NCBI GenBank assembly: GCA_905147135.1
Contig: LR990044.1
Span: 10,606,122-10,670,121 of the forward strand
DNA length: 64,000 bases
Source of the DNA: Blastobasis lacticolella
Taxonomy: Eukaryota > Arthropoda > Insecta > Lepidoptera > Blastobasidae
Direction: 5' to 3'
The notes under the pieces were generated by a model. That model did no database searches. It was given only the letters and a program-made list of their open reading frames with translations, and was not told where the DNA came from. The position numbers and the translations under genes were made by a program. Each line of letters begins with the position of its first letter. The first letter of the stretch is position 1. Shown here piece after piece: positions 23,430 through 33,260 of this stretch.

Positions 23430-23945
23430 GTTTCAGAGTTATTACAGTTTTAAGATTGACAGCTGTCATACGGAATGTAGATCTCGACTATCATTTCTCT
23501 TCAGGAACTAGTGTTCAAGGAGCGATAGTTTCAGAGTTATTATAGTATTAAGTTTGACAGCTGTCAACCGAAATGTAGATGTCGACGAGCACTATCATTT
23601 CTCTTCAGAAACTAGTGTTCTAGAAGTGATAGTTTAAAAGTTATTACAGTATTAAGTTTGACAGCTGTCAACCGAAATGTAGATGTCGACGAGCACTATC
23701 ATTTCTCTTCAGAAACTAGTGTTCTAGAAGTGATAGTTTAAAAGTTATTACAGTATTAAGTTTGACAGCTGTCAACCGAAATGTAGATGTCGACGAGCAC
23801 TATCATTTCTCTTTAGGAACTAGTATTCTAGCACCAATAGTTTCAGAGTTATTACAGTTTTAAGTGTGACAGGTGCCATCCAAAATGTAGATTTCTACGA
23901 GTACCAGCATTTCTTTTTAGAAACTAGTGTTCTAGAACCAAACAT
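23430..23945. repeat. tandem array with 104-bp unit
   Basis: The motif gacagctgtc or a close relative starts at 23458, 23556, 23660, 23764 and 23868, giving spacings of 98, 104, 104 and 104. Units starting at 23556 and 23660 appear identical over all 104 bases. The outer units are diverged, as usual for the edges of a satellite array. Each unit carries the palindrome GACAGCTGTC (E-box CAGCTG) and an 'aactagtgttcta' block. Confidence 0.9.
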
Positions 23946-24334
23946 GCCTTATTTATAATTCGGGATGAACTGAGAAGAGAATGACGACAGGATCACGAAA
24001 GCGAAACAACTTCGATAATGTTAAAGAATCAGAAAAAGGGGAGGGGCTTACGCATCAGCTGTCAAACTTTCTTTGACAAGGTCGGTTTCCTATTTCATTC
24101 ACACGCGTTGTATCTGTACTAAAAAAAGTAGACAGATATATGTGTGTCAACTGTGTCACATAAAGAGGAAAGATTCGAACTGTTGGTAAAAAGAAACAGT
24201 CAGATGTGACGTTTCATGTTGACATCTACTGACATCGCACCGCACGCTGCACGATGGGGTCAAATTGAAAAACGTAGACAAAATTCATACAGAACTGACA
24301 CTTCGGGCTTCAATTGCGGGTGTTGCCCCATCAT

Positions 24335-24458
24335 GCAGTGCGCCGCGCGGCGCGCTGCACAGTGGGACATTCCGCCATCTGTCAATATACTTGCATACAA
24401 ATTGCTCGGCGTGTAACAAGTTTTGCCACATCGTGCAGTGCACTGCGCAGCGCACTGC
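24335..24458. repeat. paired GC-rich near-palindromes 100 bp apart
   Basis: 24-bp near-palindromes at 24335-24358 (core GCGCCGCGCGGCGC) and 24435-24458 (core CACTGCGCAGCGCACTG) have exactly 100 bp between their starts. Both are preceded by a gcc-c/a-catc-tgcagtg context. A third relative is at 21506. Confidence 0.6.
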
Positions 24459-24857
24459 TTCAGTGTGCGTTCAAGCTAAGGAATTACAACTGTTGCAGCC
24501 AAGAGCACTCTAGTAAATAAAAAGTTAGCACCTTCAGACGTTGGCGATCTCGAAGTCTGTAAAATCCATACCTTTTAATTTTAAACAGCTCTCCACTTGA
24601 TTGGTCTCTCTCACCTAACGAATGTTTACTGCTGGCAACTAAAGTGGATAAATGGGAAAATATAAAATGAAGTTGCTACAAATCAATTAGACTTAGTTCT
24701 CTGTTACTATACAGTTAGAGCGTAAAAGCTGATCCAAAAGCGACATTATAATGAACCTCGTTAAAATAAACCTGTGAATGCTATTTATTTTTACCATAAG
24801 TAGGTATGTTGTATTTTTTAATTAACTTGTAATTATTGTTTAATTTTATTTAAATAA

Positions 24858-24986
24858 CACTTTCACTACACATGTAGTTTTTATATTAATATTGATTTTA
24901 CCTCAATATTTCGACGCAGTTGCATGCGTCATGGTCACGAGTTGACTGGTGCCGCTGTGTGAATGATAACATGTGTAGTGAAAGTG
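24858..24986. repeat. inverted repeat, hairpin or mini-MITE
   Basis: The perfect 18-bp inverted repeats CACTTTCACTACACATGT (24858-24875) and its complement (24969-24986) enclose 93 bp. That interval includes the motif gacgcagttgcatgcgtc, itself palindromic. No coding capacity. It may be a miniature element or an RNA-level hairpin. Confidence 0.7.
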
Positions 24987-24989
24987 TAG

Positions 24990-25994
24990 TGAATAACCAC
25001 GAAAGTCTTAAAACCTATATTATTTGAATAAATAAATTTATTCATAAGTTATTGTATTTACATTTCGACAACATTTTTAAACTATGACGACACCATCAAA
25101 CAGCGCTGTGCGGTGTCAAAAGCATCACCGTTTGTACTTTATCGCATCGATTAACATTTAAGTGTTCATTCTCTTTCATGTATTATTTCAATATAACAAA
25201 AACTATAAATCTGTTGGCAAATAAAATAAATGAAATAAAATATGTTTGTAGGATTTATATTTCACCTAATTTCTACCGTTGGCGAAGCTAGGTTATCCAA
25301 GATCTACCGCTGGGGATCCTGAGACAGGTTTGGAAGTTGTCTTCCATATACATACTTTTTTTAATATTTTCACTTATTTTTGAAAAATATGTGAAAATAT
25401 TTAAGTACTTATAGGTATATAAGTTAAATATAGTATCTACACTAACACCATAAGATACCTTACATATTTTTACGCATCCAACAGGGTTTTTGTTACCTAC
25501 ACAGCAACTGTTTAATATAGCCAGCATAAAGCCAAGTATCACATACGCAGGTACGCATTTAAAGCACAAAGGGTCATTCGGTGCGCGGACAAGCGTGAAA
25601 GGTATATCCGTAAACATTTTCGCTCATAAAACATAACAAGCTTATAAAACCGCAACATAATCGTGAAGGGTCCCCACCGGAGAGTCCCAGGGGCCCCATT
25701 CCGGGTAGCTCGCCCCGAAAATTACTCGCCCTACGTAATTTTGAGCTTTTTCTTTTGTTATTCTTTAAGGCCTCCCGAGATTCGCGATGTTATGATCTCA
25801 TTTTGAGTTATGAGAAAAAACTCTTAGGAGGCCCGACTCGGAATCATTGTCCACAGGATTAGGTGCTTACTGGGAATTCCCGACGTTTCGAGGGGGAATT
25901 TGTCACATGCGCCTTGAATTTGGCTGATTTAATTATGTTTTGGTAGCAGCTTTTTTGTAAGTATATATTTACTTTGCCTTGAACCTACATACAT
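24990..25994. other. no gene recognised
   Basis: AT-rich to about 25640, then a GC-richer 200-base part (25660-25890). No family motif or repeat match could be named. Confidence 0.35.
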
Positions 25995-26335
25995 TTTTTT
26001 TTATGTCATACGGTAGGCAAACAGGCAAGCGGGCCACCTGATGGAAAGTGGTCACCACTGCCTATAGACATTAGCAACACCAAGATTATCGCTAATGCGT
26101 TGCCTACCTCTATAACACTTTGCTCTAGCAGCAAAAGGCAATGCCACTCCACTGCCAAAGCCACGGTTCCCCAAATCCCCACCCCATGGAGCACTGGAAA
26201 CCTTACTCACCGGCAGAAACACAATACTATTTAAAAGAGTATTATTTTGCTGCGATATTCTGTAAGGTGGAGGTACTTCCCAGTCGGGCGGCTCCAATTC
26301 GAACGAGATACCCCGCTATGCCCTACCTCTCTTAA
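25995..26335 (-). mobile_element. LINE 3'-end fragment
   Basis: Minus-strand fragment ending in an A-rich tail at about 25995. It has the same 'gccacctgatggaaagtggt' block as the 56569-59575 LINE. Further 5' it reads as a frame with PWGGDLGNRGFGSGVALPF, a segment often seen in lepidopteran LINE 3' regions. Truncated and non-functional. It lies about 0.2 kb downstream of the dehydrogenase gene. Confidence 0.55.
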
Positions 26336-26491
26336 AATACATATATAAGTAGACCAACATATATTTAGGAAGACGTCACATTTTCAGATATAGAAAAGAC
26401 CACGATTCGGAGGAAACCAATAATTGAAGCAACATTTATTGTACCTGGTTAGTTATTTTGAGGAAACGCATTAGCGCCCGCTTTACTTCAC

Positions 26492-26497
26492 TTTATT
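26492..26497 (-). terminator. poly(A) signal AATAAA for the dehydrogenase gene
   Basis: AATAAA on the minus strand, 34 bases past the TAA stop of the dehydrogenase. Confidence 0.55.
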
Positions 26498-26530
26498 ACA
26501 TAAATAGATAGGTATCTAATATGAACTAAA

Positions 26531-27316
26531 TTACTCCAATGACCAAGCGCCTTTCAGCAAATTGCCATTGTCAATCACGTAAGAGGAGCCAGTGATGCTC
26601 TTGGCCTTGTTACTAGCTAAGAAGAGGATGACGTCGGCTATTTCTTCGGGTTCCGAAACCCTTCCAGTAGCCGTCGCATTCTTGAACATGTCCCACATCT
26701 TCTGCTTGAATGCCTCATGAGGGATGCCCATGTTGTCGACAATATCAGTGTTCGTCGGGCCAGGATTCACGGAGTTTACACGCACGCCTTTTGAAGCTAG
26801 TTCCAACGCGACACACTTTGTGAAGTGATCCAATCCAGCCTTCGAAGCGCAGTACGCACCGCTCCTTGGTGTTATGATATTAGTGGAAGCAACACTAGAT
26901 ACGTTGATAATGTTGCCTCTAGATTCGATCAAGTGGGGAACAGCGAGATTGGTGATATGCACCACGGACCGCAAATTCGTCGCCATAATCTTGTCGTATA
27001 CTTGCATGGTATTCTCTGCAAGTATGCTGGCACCGCCGCCGAGCCCTGCGTTGTTCACCAATATATCCAACCTCCCAAACTGCTTCAACGTGTCGCTGAC
27101 AAGTCTCTTCACGTCGTCGTCATTAGTCACATCAGCTGGTATCACCAACGCTTTGCCGCCACTCTTATCGCATTGTTCCGCGACTTTGTTGAGTTTCTCG
27201 ACATTTCTTCCAATAATTGCCACTTTCGCACCTTCGGAGGCGAATTTTATGGCAGTTGCGGCCCCTATGCCGGAACTGGCGCCGGTCACTAAAACCACTT
27301 TGTCGTTAAAACTCAT
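26531..27316 (-). CDS. short-chain dehydrogenase/reductase (SDR)
   Basis: Single-exon gene for a classical SDR, an NAD(P)-dependent oxidoreductase acting in the cytosol; the substrate cannot be told. Using the ATG at 27316 gives 261 residues, the usual length. It opens MSFNDKVVLVTGASSGIG, so the Rossmann fold starts at once. An upstream in-frame ATG at 27337 would add MKLLLLS and is less likely. Motifs in this numbering are TGASSGIG (11-18), NNAG (88-91), NVSS with catalytic Ser141, YCASK with Tyr155 and Lys159, and NPGPTNT (184-190). All catalytic residues are present. Annotation tools often label such insect proteins FabG-like 3-oxoacyl reductases on similarity alone. Not in an operon; LINE debris lies downstream and unique DNA upstream. 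Confidence 0.92.
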   Translation of the reverse strand: MSFNDKVVLVTGASSGIGAATAIKFASEGAKVAIIGRNVEKLNKVAEQCDKSGGKALVIPADVTNDDDVKRLVSDTLKQFGRLDILVNNAGLGGGASILAENTMQVYDKIMATNLRSVVHITNLAVPHLIESRGNIINVSSVASTNIITPRSGAYCASKAGLDHFTKCVALELASKGVRVNSVNPGPTNTDIVDNMGIPHEAFKQKMWDMFKNATATGRVSEPEEIADVILFLASNKAKSITGSSYVIDNGNLLKGAWSLE

Positions 27317-27339
27317 ACTTAACAATAGCAATTTCAAAC

Positions 27340-28400
27340 AAATCGGACTTCGATAGGTGACAATACGTAGATCACTAAACTACATTATTCAAAAACTGTT
27401 GCCTAATAATGTTATCTTATCAATACGCAAAGTACAACGTGATGATAGGAACAAAATATGTTTATGAATTTTTAAATTGATTAAGTAGAGATTGTTGTAT
27501 ATTTTATCGTATCGACTTAGCAACTTAGGCATATCTATTGCTCCAATATAGCTTAGCATTTCCCGAGTCTAATCCGAAATGGAGTGTTTTGTCGCAAAAA
27601 CTGTGTGCCTGCGGCGCCTCCTCACATGAATATGGAATAACAGCGTCGGCGTGTTAATATGTATGAATGTAACTTGTTAACTGCGCGGGGCGAGCGCAGT
27701 AGCGGCAGCTGGTGGCACCTCCGCCCAAAAGTCCCATCCAACGCCACTTTATAATTCAAAGATTTGCTCGCGTCGAATAAAGACGTCCTCGCTAAATTAT
27801 TCAGAGATACGTACGTCCGACACACGCTCGCATAGTCTCGTTCTCAGAAATTTTAATGCTTTGTATTCCGCTTTTAATATAACATCGAAACATGTCTGTG
27901 AATATTAAATAGGCCTCCTTGATCTTCAATTGTAGGATTTGGATAGCTGCGTAATCTTGTGTTTACGTTCTTGTGTTGTGTTTAAGGATTACTGAATGCT
28001 TTGTTGTATGATAATGTTGTCTTATCAGGTGCTTGTCAGGTCTAAACAAAGTCCATTATCGGTATTTTAAAATAATGTATATGTATATGTAATATGATTT
28101 GACAACATTTGATAAAAGTACCTACTTATCTTATTTTCCAAATAACTTTCTGGCAACTACTACAATATAATATTAAAACAACACTCTTTAGAAACAAACG
28201 TAACTCGCAGAAGTCGTAATATTTCCCTCGTAACTCGAGTTTGTACACATTTCGTGCAAAGATTTTGCGTCTGTGAGTACATGTTTATATAATTATCCAG
28301 ATATACTCGAAATAAAAATATGGGTGTAAAATAAAACGTCGGAATGTTTACTCAGTCAAGATTATTACGAAACCGAATATTAATCAAGTAAGTATTATTG
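27340..28400. other. upstream region of the SDR gene; possible LTR-like segment
   Basis: The segment 27584-27822 starts tgttttgtcg and ends gtccgacaca. Read on the minus strand it is TGT...ACA with a TATAAAG near the middle and an open frame reading RCHQLPLLRSP. That layout is suggestive of a solo LTR, but no flanking duplication was found, so it is unproven. The rest is AT-rich with nothing recognisable. Confidence 0.3.
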
Positions 28401-28408
28401 AAATAGAG

Positions 28409-28772
28409 CATCGGTGGCCGGGCGGCTGAGCATTCGACTCGTAAGCGAGAGGTAGCGGGTTCGAATCCCGCTGCGGCCATGTACCAATGATTCTTTTCTG
28501 AGTTATGTACATTAGTTGAATTCTAACCGATGCTCTTACGGTGAGGGAAAACATCGTAATGAAACCTGCAAATTCAGGCAACTGAATTTGTAACCATGAT
28601 CCAATCTAGTCAGGTTCCCCTCGTAGCAGGGTCACGGAGGTCAGATGGTAGTCGCTCTGTTGTAATTACCTGATCGCTAAATCCAAAGCCAAATCACAGG
28701 ATCATGGTCAAGGCGGACCCCGGGCCCTCGTCCTCGAGAGCACAACCGGGACATTAACGCTAAGATGATTAT
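28409..28772 (+). repeat. tRNA-derived SINE, best preserved plus-strand copy
   Basis: The head carries an A box (ggtggccgggcgg) and an intact B box (gggttcgaatccc) of RNA polymerase III. The body follows, with ttctgagttatgtacatta, atgctcttacggtgaggg and aacatcgtaatgaaacctgc, and a 3' part ending gcgctaagatgatt-like sequence. At least seven other full or partial copies lie in the window. SINEs move using a partner LINE; the GATGAT-type end resembles the LINE tails here. Confidence 0.85.
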
Positions 28773-28809
28773 TTTTTTATTATATCGAAATAGATAAAAG
28801 TAAAACATT

Positions 28810-28930
28810 ATATTATTATTATCATAATCACTTTATTGCTGTCTCGTGGTTGTTACATATGTTGTTACAGTTGTTTTTTAGTATCGCACAAGAACCCTGC
28901 TAGGGCACTGCAAGTTACGTAATATGGGTT
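28810..28930 (-). mobile_element. LINE 3'-tail fragment
   Basis: Reads on the plus strand as tcactttattgctgtctcgt through caagaaccctgctagggcac, matching the layout of 44310-44415 (ctttattgc..., aagaaccctgtaagggcac). On the minus strand this is a LINE tail ending in CAATAAAG. Confidence 0.55.
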
Positions 28931-29565
28931 ATTATTATTTAGGTTCCTATTATAAACTGAATCTATTTATAACAAATAAACACACACACCCTGGTGAACA
29001 CTTAAAATAATCGGGAAGGCATGATTATGGCCTACGATGTTTTGCCAAAGGCTTCAGAGTTTGCATACATGTCCTAGATCATTCTAATGTACGCCGCGAG
29101 CACAGATTTGGATCTCAGAATTCTTAGATTCCACCTCACTGCCCCCCGAGGAACACTGTCGAAAGACCCCTGCAGATAGAGAAATACGAATTGCAGGAGC
29201 TGGTTCCTACTGCAATGGGACTCGTGGAGGGTTCTCAGGGCAAAAATTGCATTCATGGTGCTACAGCCCGGTCAGTAACAGTATAGGCATTCGGATACGG
29301 AACATACCTGCCAAAGTCTCTGGACAATAATACTTCTTTCTGCGTCTTTCATCGTCGCCCCAGGCTACTAAATAGAAATACATACATACATAAAGCTCAC
29401 TGGCCGTATAGTGGCACATCTTTAGGGAACTACGGGAAGTAGTAAAGTACATAAGTCGTAATGCACCGAAAGATATTACTCTGAAACGGTTCCGCAGTGA
29501 ATGTGTTAATAATGAACAAACCGACCGAAAAACGTCGGAATCCCTGGCCAAGTTTACATTATTCA
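28931..29565. other. no gene recognised
   Basis: Open frames of 60-100 codons exist on the minus strand (29074-29256, 29261-29566) but show no motif. Possibly old LINE sequence. Confidence 0.3.
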
Positions 29566-29569
29566 AATA

Positions 29570-29795
29570 TTTCCTAACCTACTGGACCGATTTCGATGAG
29601 ACAAAGCTGGGATCGATTAAACTGGCTTTAAAATAAAGTAGCATCGAAATCGGTCTATCCGTTGGGGAGCTACGACGCCACAGACACACTCATACACAGA
29701 CTTATAACACTCCTTTTTTTGTACATATACATTCAACCCCTAAATAAATAAATAAACCCCTCTTTATGTAGGGGGTTAAAAATGTTTTATTCTGA
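29570..29795. repeat. dispersed repeat with terminal hairpin
   Basis: A segment with 'accgatttcgatgagac' and 'gcatcgaaatcggtc' (partly inverted) leads to a hairpin, cccctctttatgtaggggg, at about 29757-29775. This arrangement suits a non-autonomous lepidopteran repeat; the class is not established. Confidence 0.4.
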
Positions 29796-30890
29796 ACTTC
29801 GGTGTAATGGGTTACGTAGAGCACAGCGTAAGGCACAAAGCCTAAAGTCACGATCTCGCCAGATTTTCGTCACAAAACCAAGGTGAAAGGTCAGTTAACA
29901 CCAGCACAATTGCGCAACTCCGTGAATAAATTCCACCAATTCCTGGGCGGGTTTTACGACCCGAATGAAGTATGAACAGGGTACGTGCAGCGCAGTTTTA
30001 CTACGCAGGAAAATAAAAAAATCTAATGAACCCCAACTTTACTGTTCTTAATAAAAAACGTACATACACACTACCTAACTAAAGGGCGAGGGTAAGCTGT
30101 AGGCCACGAAACTGCGTATTTACTGTACAAGGCTTACGTTAGGTAACACACCTACACATGTTCCTTAAACTAGGCAGAACAGCAGTGCACTACTATTACT
30201 ACTACCTACCACTATAAATTGTAACTCCCATGCAGTTATCACTTTATCATGACAATGGCCAAAAATTGCCAAAAATATTTAACATTCTCTCGTGAGTGAT
30301 AGACCTTTATGCAGAAGCATTGCTCGCTTATAACAAAGGAACTTGAGAGACAGCCAAGAAGAATAACTGATAATTAAATCATAACAAGGATGCCATTACC
30401 TCAAAGCATCTGGACCCTACTCTATCACCGGTATTGCAAACGTCCATGGGCTACGTCTATATACAGTTCCTGCTTATTATACGGCGGGCCATAAGGTTGT
30501 TTGCAAACATAGCTCGGTTCCAATACGTCTAATATTCAACTAACCGTCATCGGTAGAAAATATCGAGCAGGCATTCATTTACCGGAAATGAGTATTAAAT
30601 ATATATAGAGTTATACAGACCTAATACAGATCGTTCTTATATAACTAATCTGAGATTCTATTAAACTAAAGCCCACAATTTTGTTACTAATTACTAGCTA
30701 AGTAATTCGAATCGTTAACAATCGAATTTTCTTTAAGCGTTATAGTAACGCTGAACTAAACGGGGCAGTCTATAGGGTAACTTATATATGTATATCTAAA
30801 CTATCTCGCGGTGCGTTTATATCAAGAATCCTACACATTTCTATCGTAGTGTAAGTACTGAATTTTTACGTGTTGTGTTTGTGTATCGTA
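29796..30890. other. no gene recognised
   Basis: Unique-looking AT-rich DNA. No coding signal. Confidence 0.35.
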
Positions 30891-30894
30891 GACA

Positions 30895-31028
30895 GACACG
30901 CATTTCAACCAAGGTTGTCTGGAAGAGATCACGCTATTGATAAGACCGCCTTTTGTACTTATTGTAATATATTATAACTCATATATGTATCCCGTGGTGT
31001 GCAAATAAAGTTTTTGTATTGTATTGTA
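30895..31028 (+). mobile_element. LINE 3'-tail fragment
   Basis: Plus-strand tail with ccaaggttgtctggaagaga, then gaccgcc, then gtgtgcaaataaagtt and a TTGTATTGTATTGTAA end. The same tail lies in the opposite orientation at 49309-49440, in alignable order. Confidence 0.75.
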
Positions 31029-31149
31029 ATTCGGCCAATAAACATACTCAAACTCATATACTTCGAAGGCGATCCTCTTCTAAATCTTATTTCTTTAAAT
31101 ATACAGACTCAACGCTTTCATATTCCACTTTCATAAAGGCGATCCTCTC

Positions 31150-31460
31150 CTAAATCTTAATTTCTTCAAATTTAAGCGGCCAAATCGCCGTAAGCGAGGC
31201 GCGAGTGGGGAAAACTGGCTAGCCGTTCGCGCCGATCGCCGATGCCCTGCCTACCCACAGGTGAGCCGTGAGCGTATCCATTCCCGTCACGTAGCCCCTG
31301 CCTCCCCGTGACTTCCCCATTAGCTAAATCTCTCCAGTAATGCGCGCCTAAATCGTTTTAATTTGTCTTCGCATTCAATTTGCCGCGCGCGAGTGTGTGC
31401 CCGCCAGTTATAGCAACTCGCGCGGTTTTATTGACGCCCGGGTACTTCGCGGATTCGCGG
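31150..31460. other. GC-rich unique island
   Basis: An unusually GC-rich, repeat-free stretch in AT-rich surroundings. It has several CG-rich words (gccgcgcgcgag, gacgcccgggtac) and a strong donor-like cacag/gtgagc at about 31256-31266. It could be a promoter, a 5' exon or an enhancer. No long reading frame supports an exon. Confidence 0.35.
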
Positions 31461-31864
31461 AGTGGCTACTTTATGGAATGTGTGAGATGAAAATTTAGAT
31501 TAATACCGACCCCAAAGAATATATCTTATTTTGGTTGGACGGTTTTGTCGGTTCTTCGACTCTTTTCTTTTTTCTTCACTTAAGCAAGTTCTAATCGTAC
31601 GCTGACTCGACGCTGAGCGACCATTTCTGTCAAAGAACCGACAACCGCTTGGTTAGACGAATTCTTGTTTTCAGTCCGCGGATTTTGACCAGGTGCATGA
31701 CGCTTTGGGAAAGGCATAGGCTGTAGAACGCTGTGCCAAGCCGAGGACAAGGTGGACTCAATGTTGAGGGTTTTGAGACCAGCTAAGCGACTACAATGCA
31801 GACTACACTTGAGCGACTGCCACATGACCTCCGTCATTCTGTTGAACGTGAATCTGATCAGATT

Positions 31865-31985
31865 TTATTACGGTTAGACATTCAGCCACCAGAATGTGCA
31901 GGTTCCCTCACGACATTTTTTCTCACCGTAAGAGCATCGGTTAGTGTTCAACTAACGAACATAACTTAGAAAGAGTCATTGGTAA
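31865..31985 (-). repeat. SINE fragment
   Basis: Minus-strand middle of the tRNA-derived SINE: the blocks matching caccgtaagagcatcggtta and caactaacgaacataa are clear. The head and tail are lost. Confidence 0.7.
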
Positions 31986-32034
31986 ATGGCAACATAAGGG
32001 GGTGAGCTTTATGTATGTGTGTGAGTGTGTTCCT

Positions 32035-32105
32035 TTAAGACGGAGACAAACGAGCAGGCAGATCACCTGTTGGTATAAGTGATCCCCATGGACACCCATA
32101 CCACC
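32035..32105 (-). mobile_element. short LINE 3'-tail fragment
   Basis: Carries a gcagatcacctgttggtata block, related to but distinct from the 'gccacctgatgg' tail of the 56569-59575 LINE. Confidence 0.45.
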
Positions 32106-32469
32106 CTGATGGTCGCAAATAATGATAACGATTTAATGTTTAATGCTACCCATAAATAATCTCTGCATTGTGATAAAATAGCGCTATACTGTTTAATAAT
32201 TACGCTTAGAAATAGTGTTTGTTCGGAAACGGTTCTTTTGAAAAACAATATCCTGGAGTAGATTGTGCTCGGGTGCAAGATAGATGGCTAAATAAATCTT
32301 CCATGTGTCTAATTGACGGTCGGGAAGTCCGGCTGACCGCGCCGGCTGAGAGCTGGCAGCACAGATTCAGTGCCCCAGCCTGGGTGCGCGTTTAGAAAAA
32401 AATGCGGTGCAATGCTAGAAAAATAGGGGTCTGATTTATTTAATATAAAACAGTAGCAGTTTATAATCC

Positions 32470-33010
32470 ACATTCCCGGTGAAACCTAATATTTTTCCGG
32501 AATAAAAAGTAGCCAATGTTACTCAGTGATAATGTAGCATTCCATTATTATTATATTCATTTTGGCGTTAATGTCCTATTTGTGCTCTCGCGCACGAGGG
32601 CCCGGGGTCCGCCTTGACCATGATCCACGATTAAGCAGAGCAGATAATTACAGCGGAGCGACGGCCATCTGACCTCCGTGGCTCTGCTACCGGGGGAATC
32701 TGACCACATTGGATCATGGTTACACATTCAGGCGACTAAATATGCAGATTTCATCACAATGTTTTCCCTCACTGTAAGAGCATCGGTTAGCATTCAACTA
32801 ATGCACATAACTCAGAAAAAAGTCATTGGTACATTGCCGCAGTAGGATTCCAACCCGGTACCTCTTGCTTACGAGTCGGACACCTTAACGACTCGACCAC
32901 CGACACCCCTATTAGTGAAAGAATTTTTAAAATCGATATTGTAGGATTTGAGCTAATTCATAACAAACAAGAATACAAACATGCAAAACTGTTTTCTTTA
33001 TAATCTTAGT
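32470..33010 (+). repeat. dispersed AT-rich repeat split by a SINE
   Basis: The left part (32470-32542) has 'ggaataaaaagtagcc' and 'ctcagtgataatgtagc'. The right part (32909-33010) continues with 'tgaaagaatttttaaaatcg' and ends 'ctttataat'. The SINE at 32545-32908 sits exactly between them. Confidence 0.7.
32545..32908 (-). repeat. tRNA-derived SINE, full-length, nested
   Basis: Minus-strand near-complete copy: the head with B-box complement (ggattccaacccggtacctc) at the right end, and the body and 3' end (ggcgttaatgtcc) at the left. It is inserted in a dispersed repeat. Confidence 0.85.
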
Positions 33011-33044
33011 TAACTAGCACTCCCTCGCGAGCAGCGGAACCCTA

Positions 33045-33260
33045 TTAATTATTCGGGGCTAGTGGACCCCGTACAACTTCGTTCGCGTACACCTACATTA
33101 CCCCTACCTACCCTTTTTTTCTTTCTTATAAACCTTCCTCTGAAATCACTCTATCTATTGCTGCAAAACCGCATTTAAATCCATTGCTTAGTTTAAAAGA
33201 TCTAAGTGTATACAGATACATAGGAACAGTCGGCGAGAAGCAACTTTATTTTATACTATA
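33045..33260 (+). repeat. dispersed repeat, copy 2 of 3
   Basis: Matches 6008-6195 and 45355-45565: a tagtggaccc start, cgttcgcgtacacc, ctctatctattg, taaaagatctaagtg and a ttttatactatata end. Confidence 0.7.

Noticed and set aside
26825..27356. Plus-strand frames of about 155-160 codons
   Set aside because: Antisense to the SDR gene, without motifs; codon-bias shadow.
28409..28482. tRNA-like sequence with A and B boxes
   Set aside because: It is the head of a SINE: it runs into a body shared by several copies, and the cloverleaf does not close cleanly.
31580..31837. 85-codon minus-strand frame with KNSSNQAVVGSL
   Set aside because: No family recognised and adjacent to a SINE fragment; could be repeat-derived.
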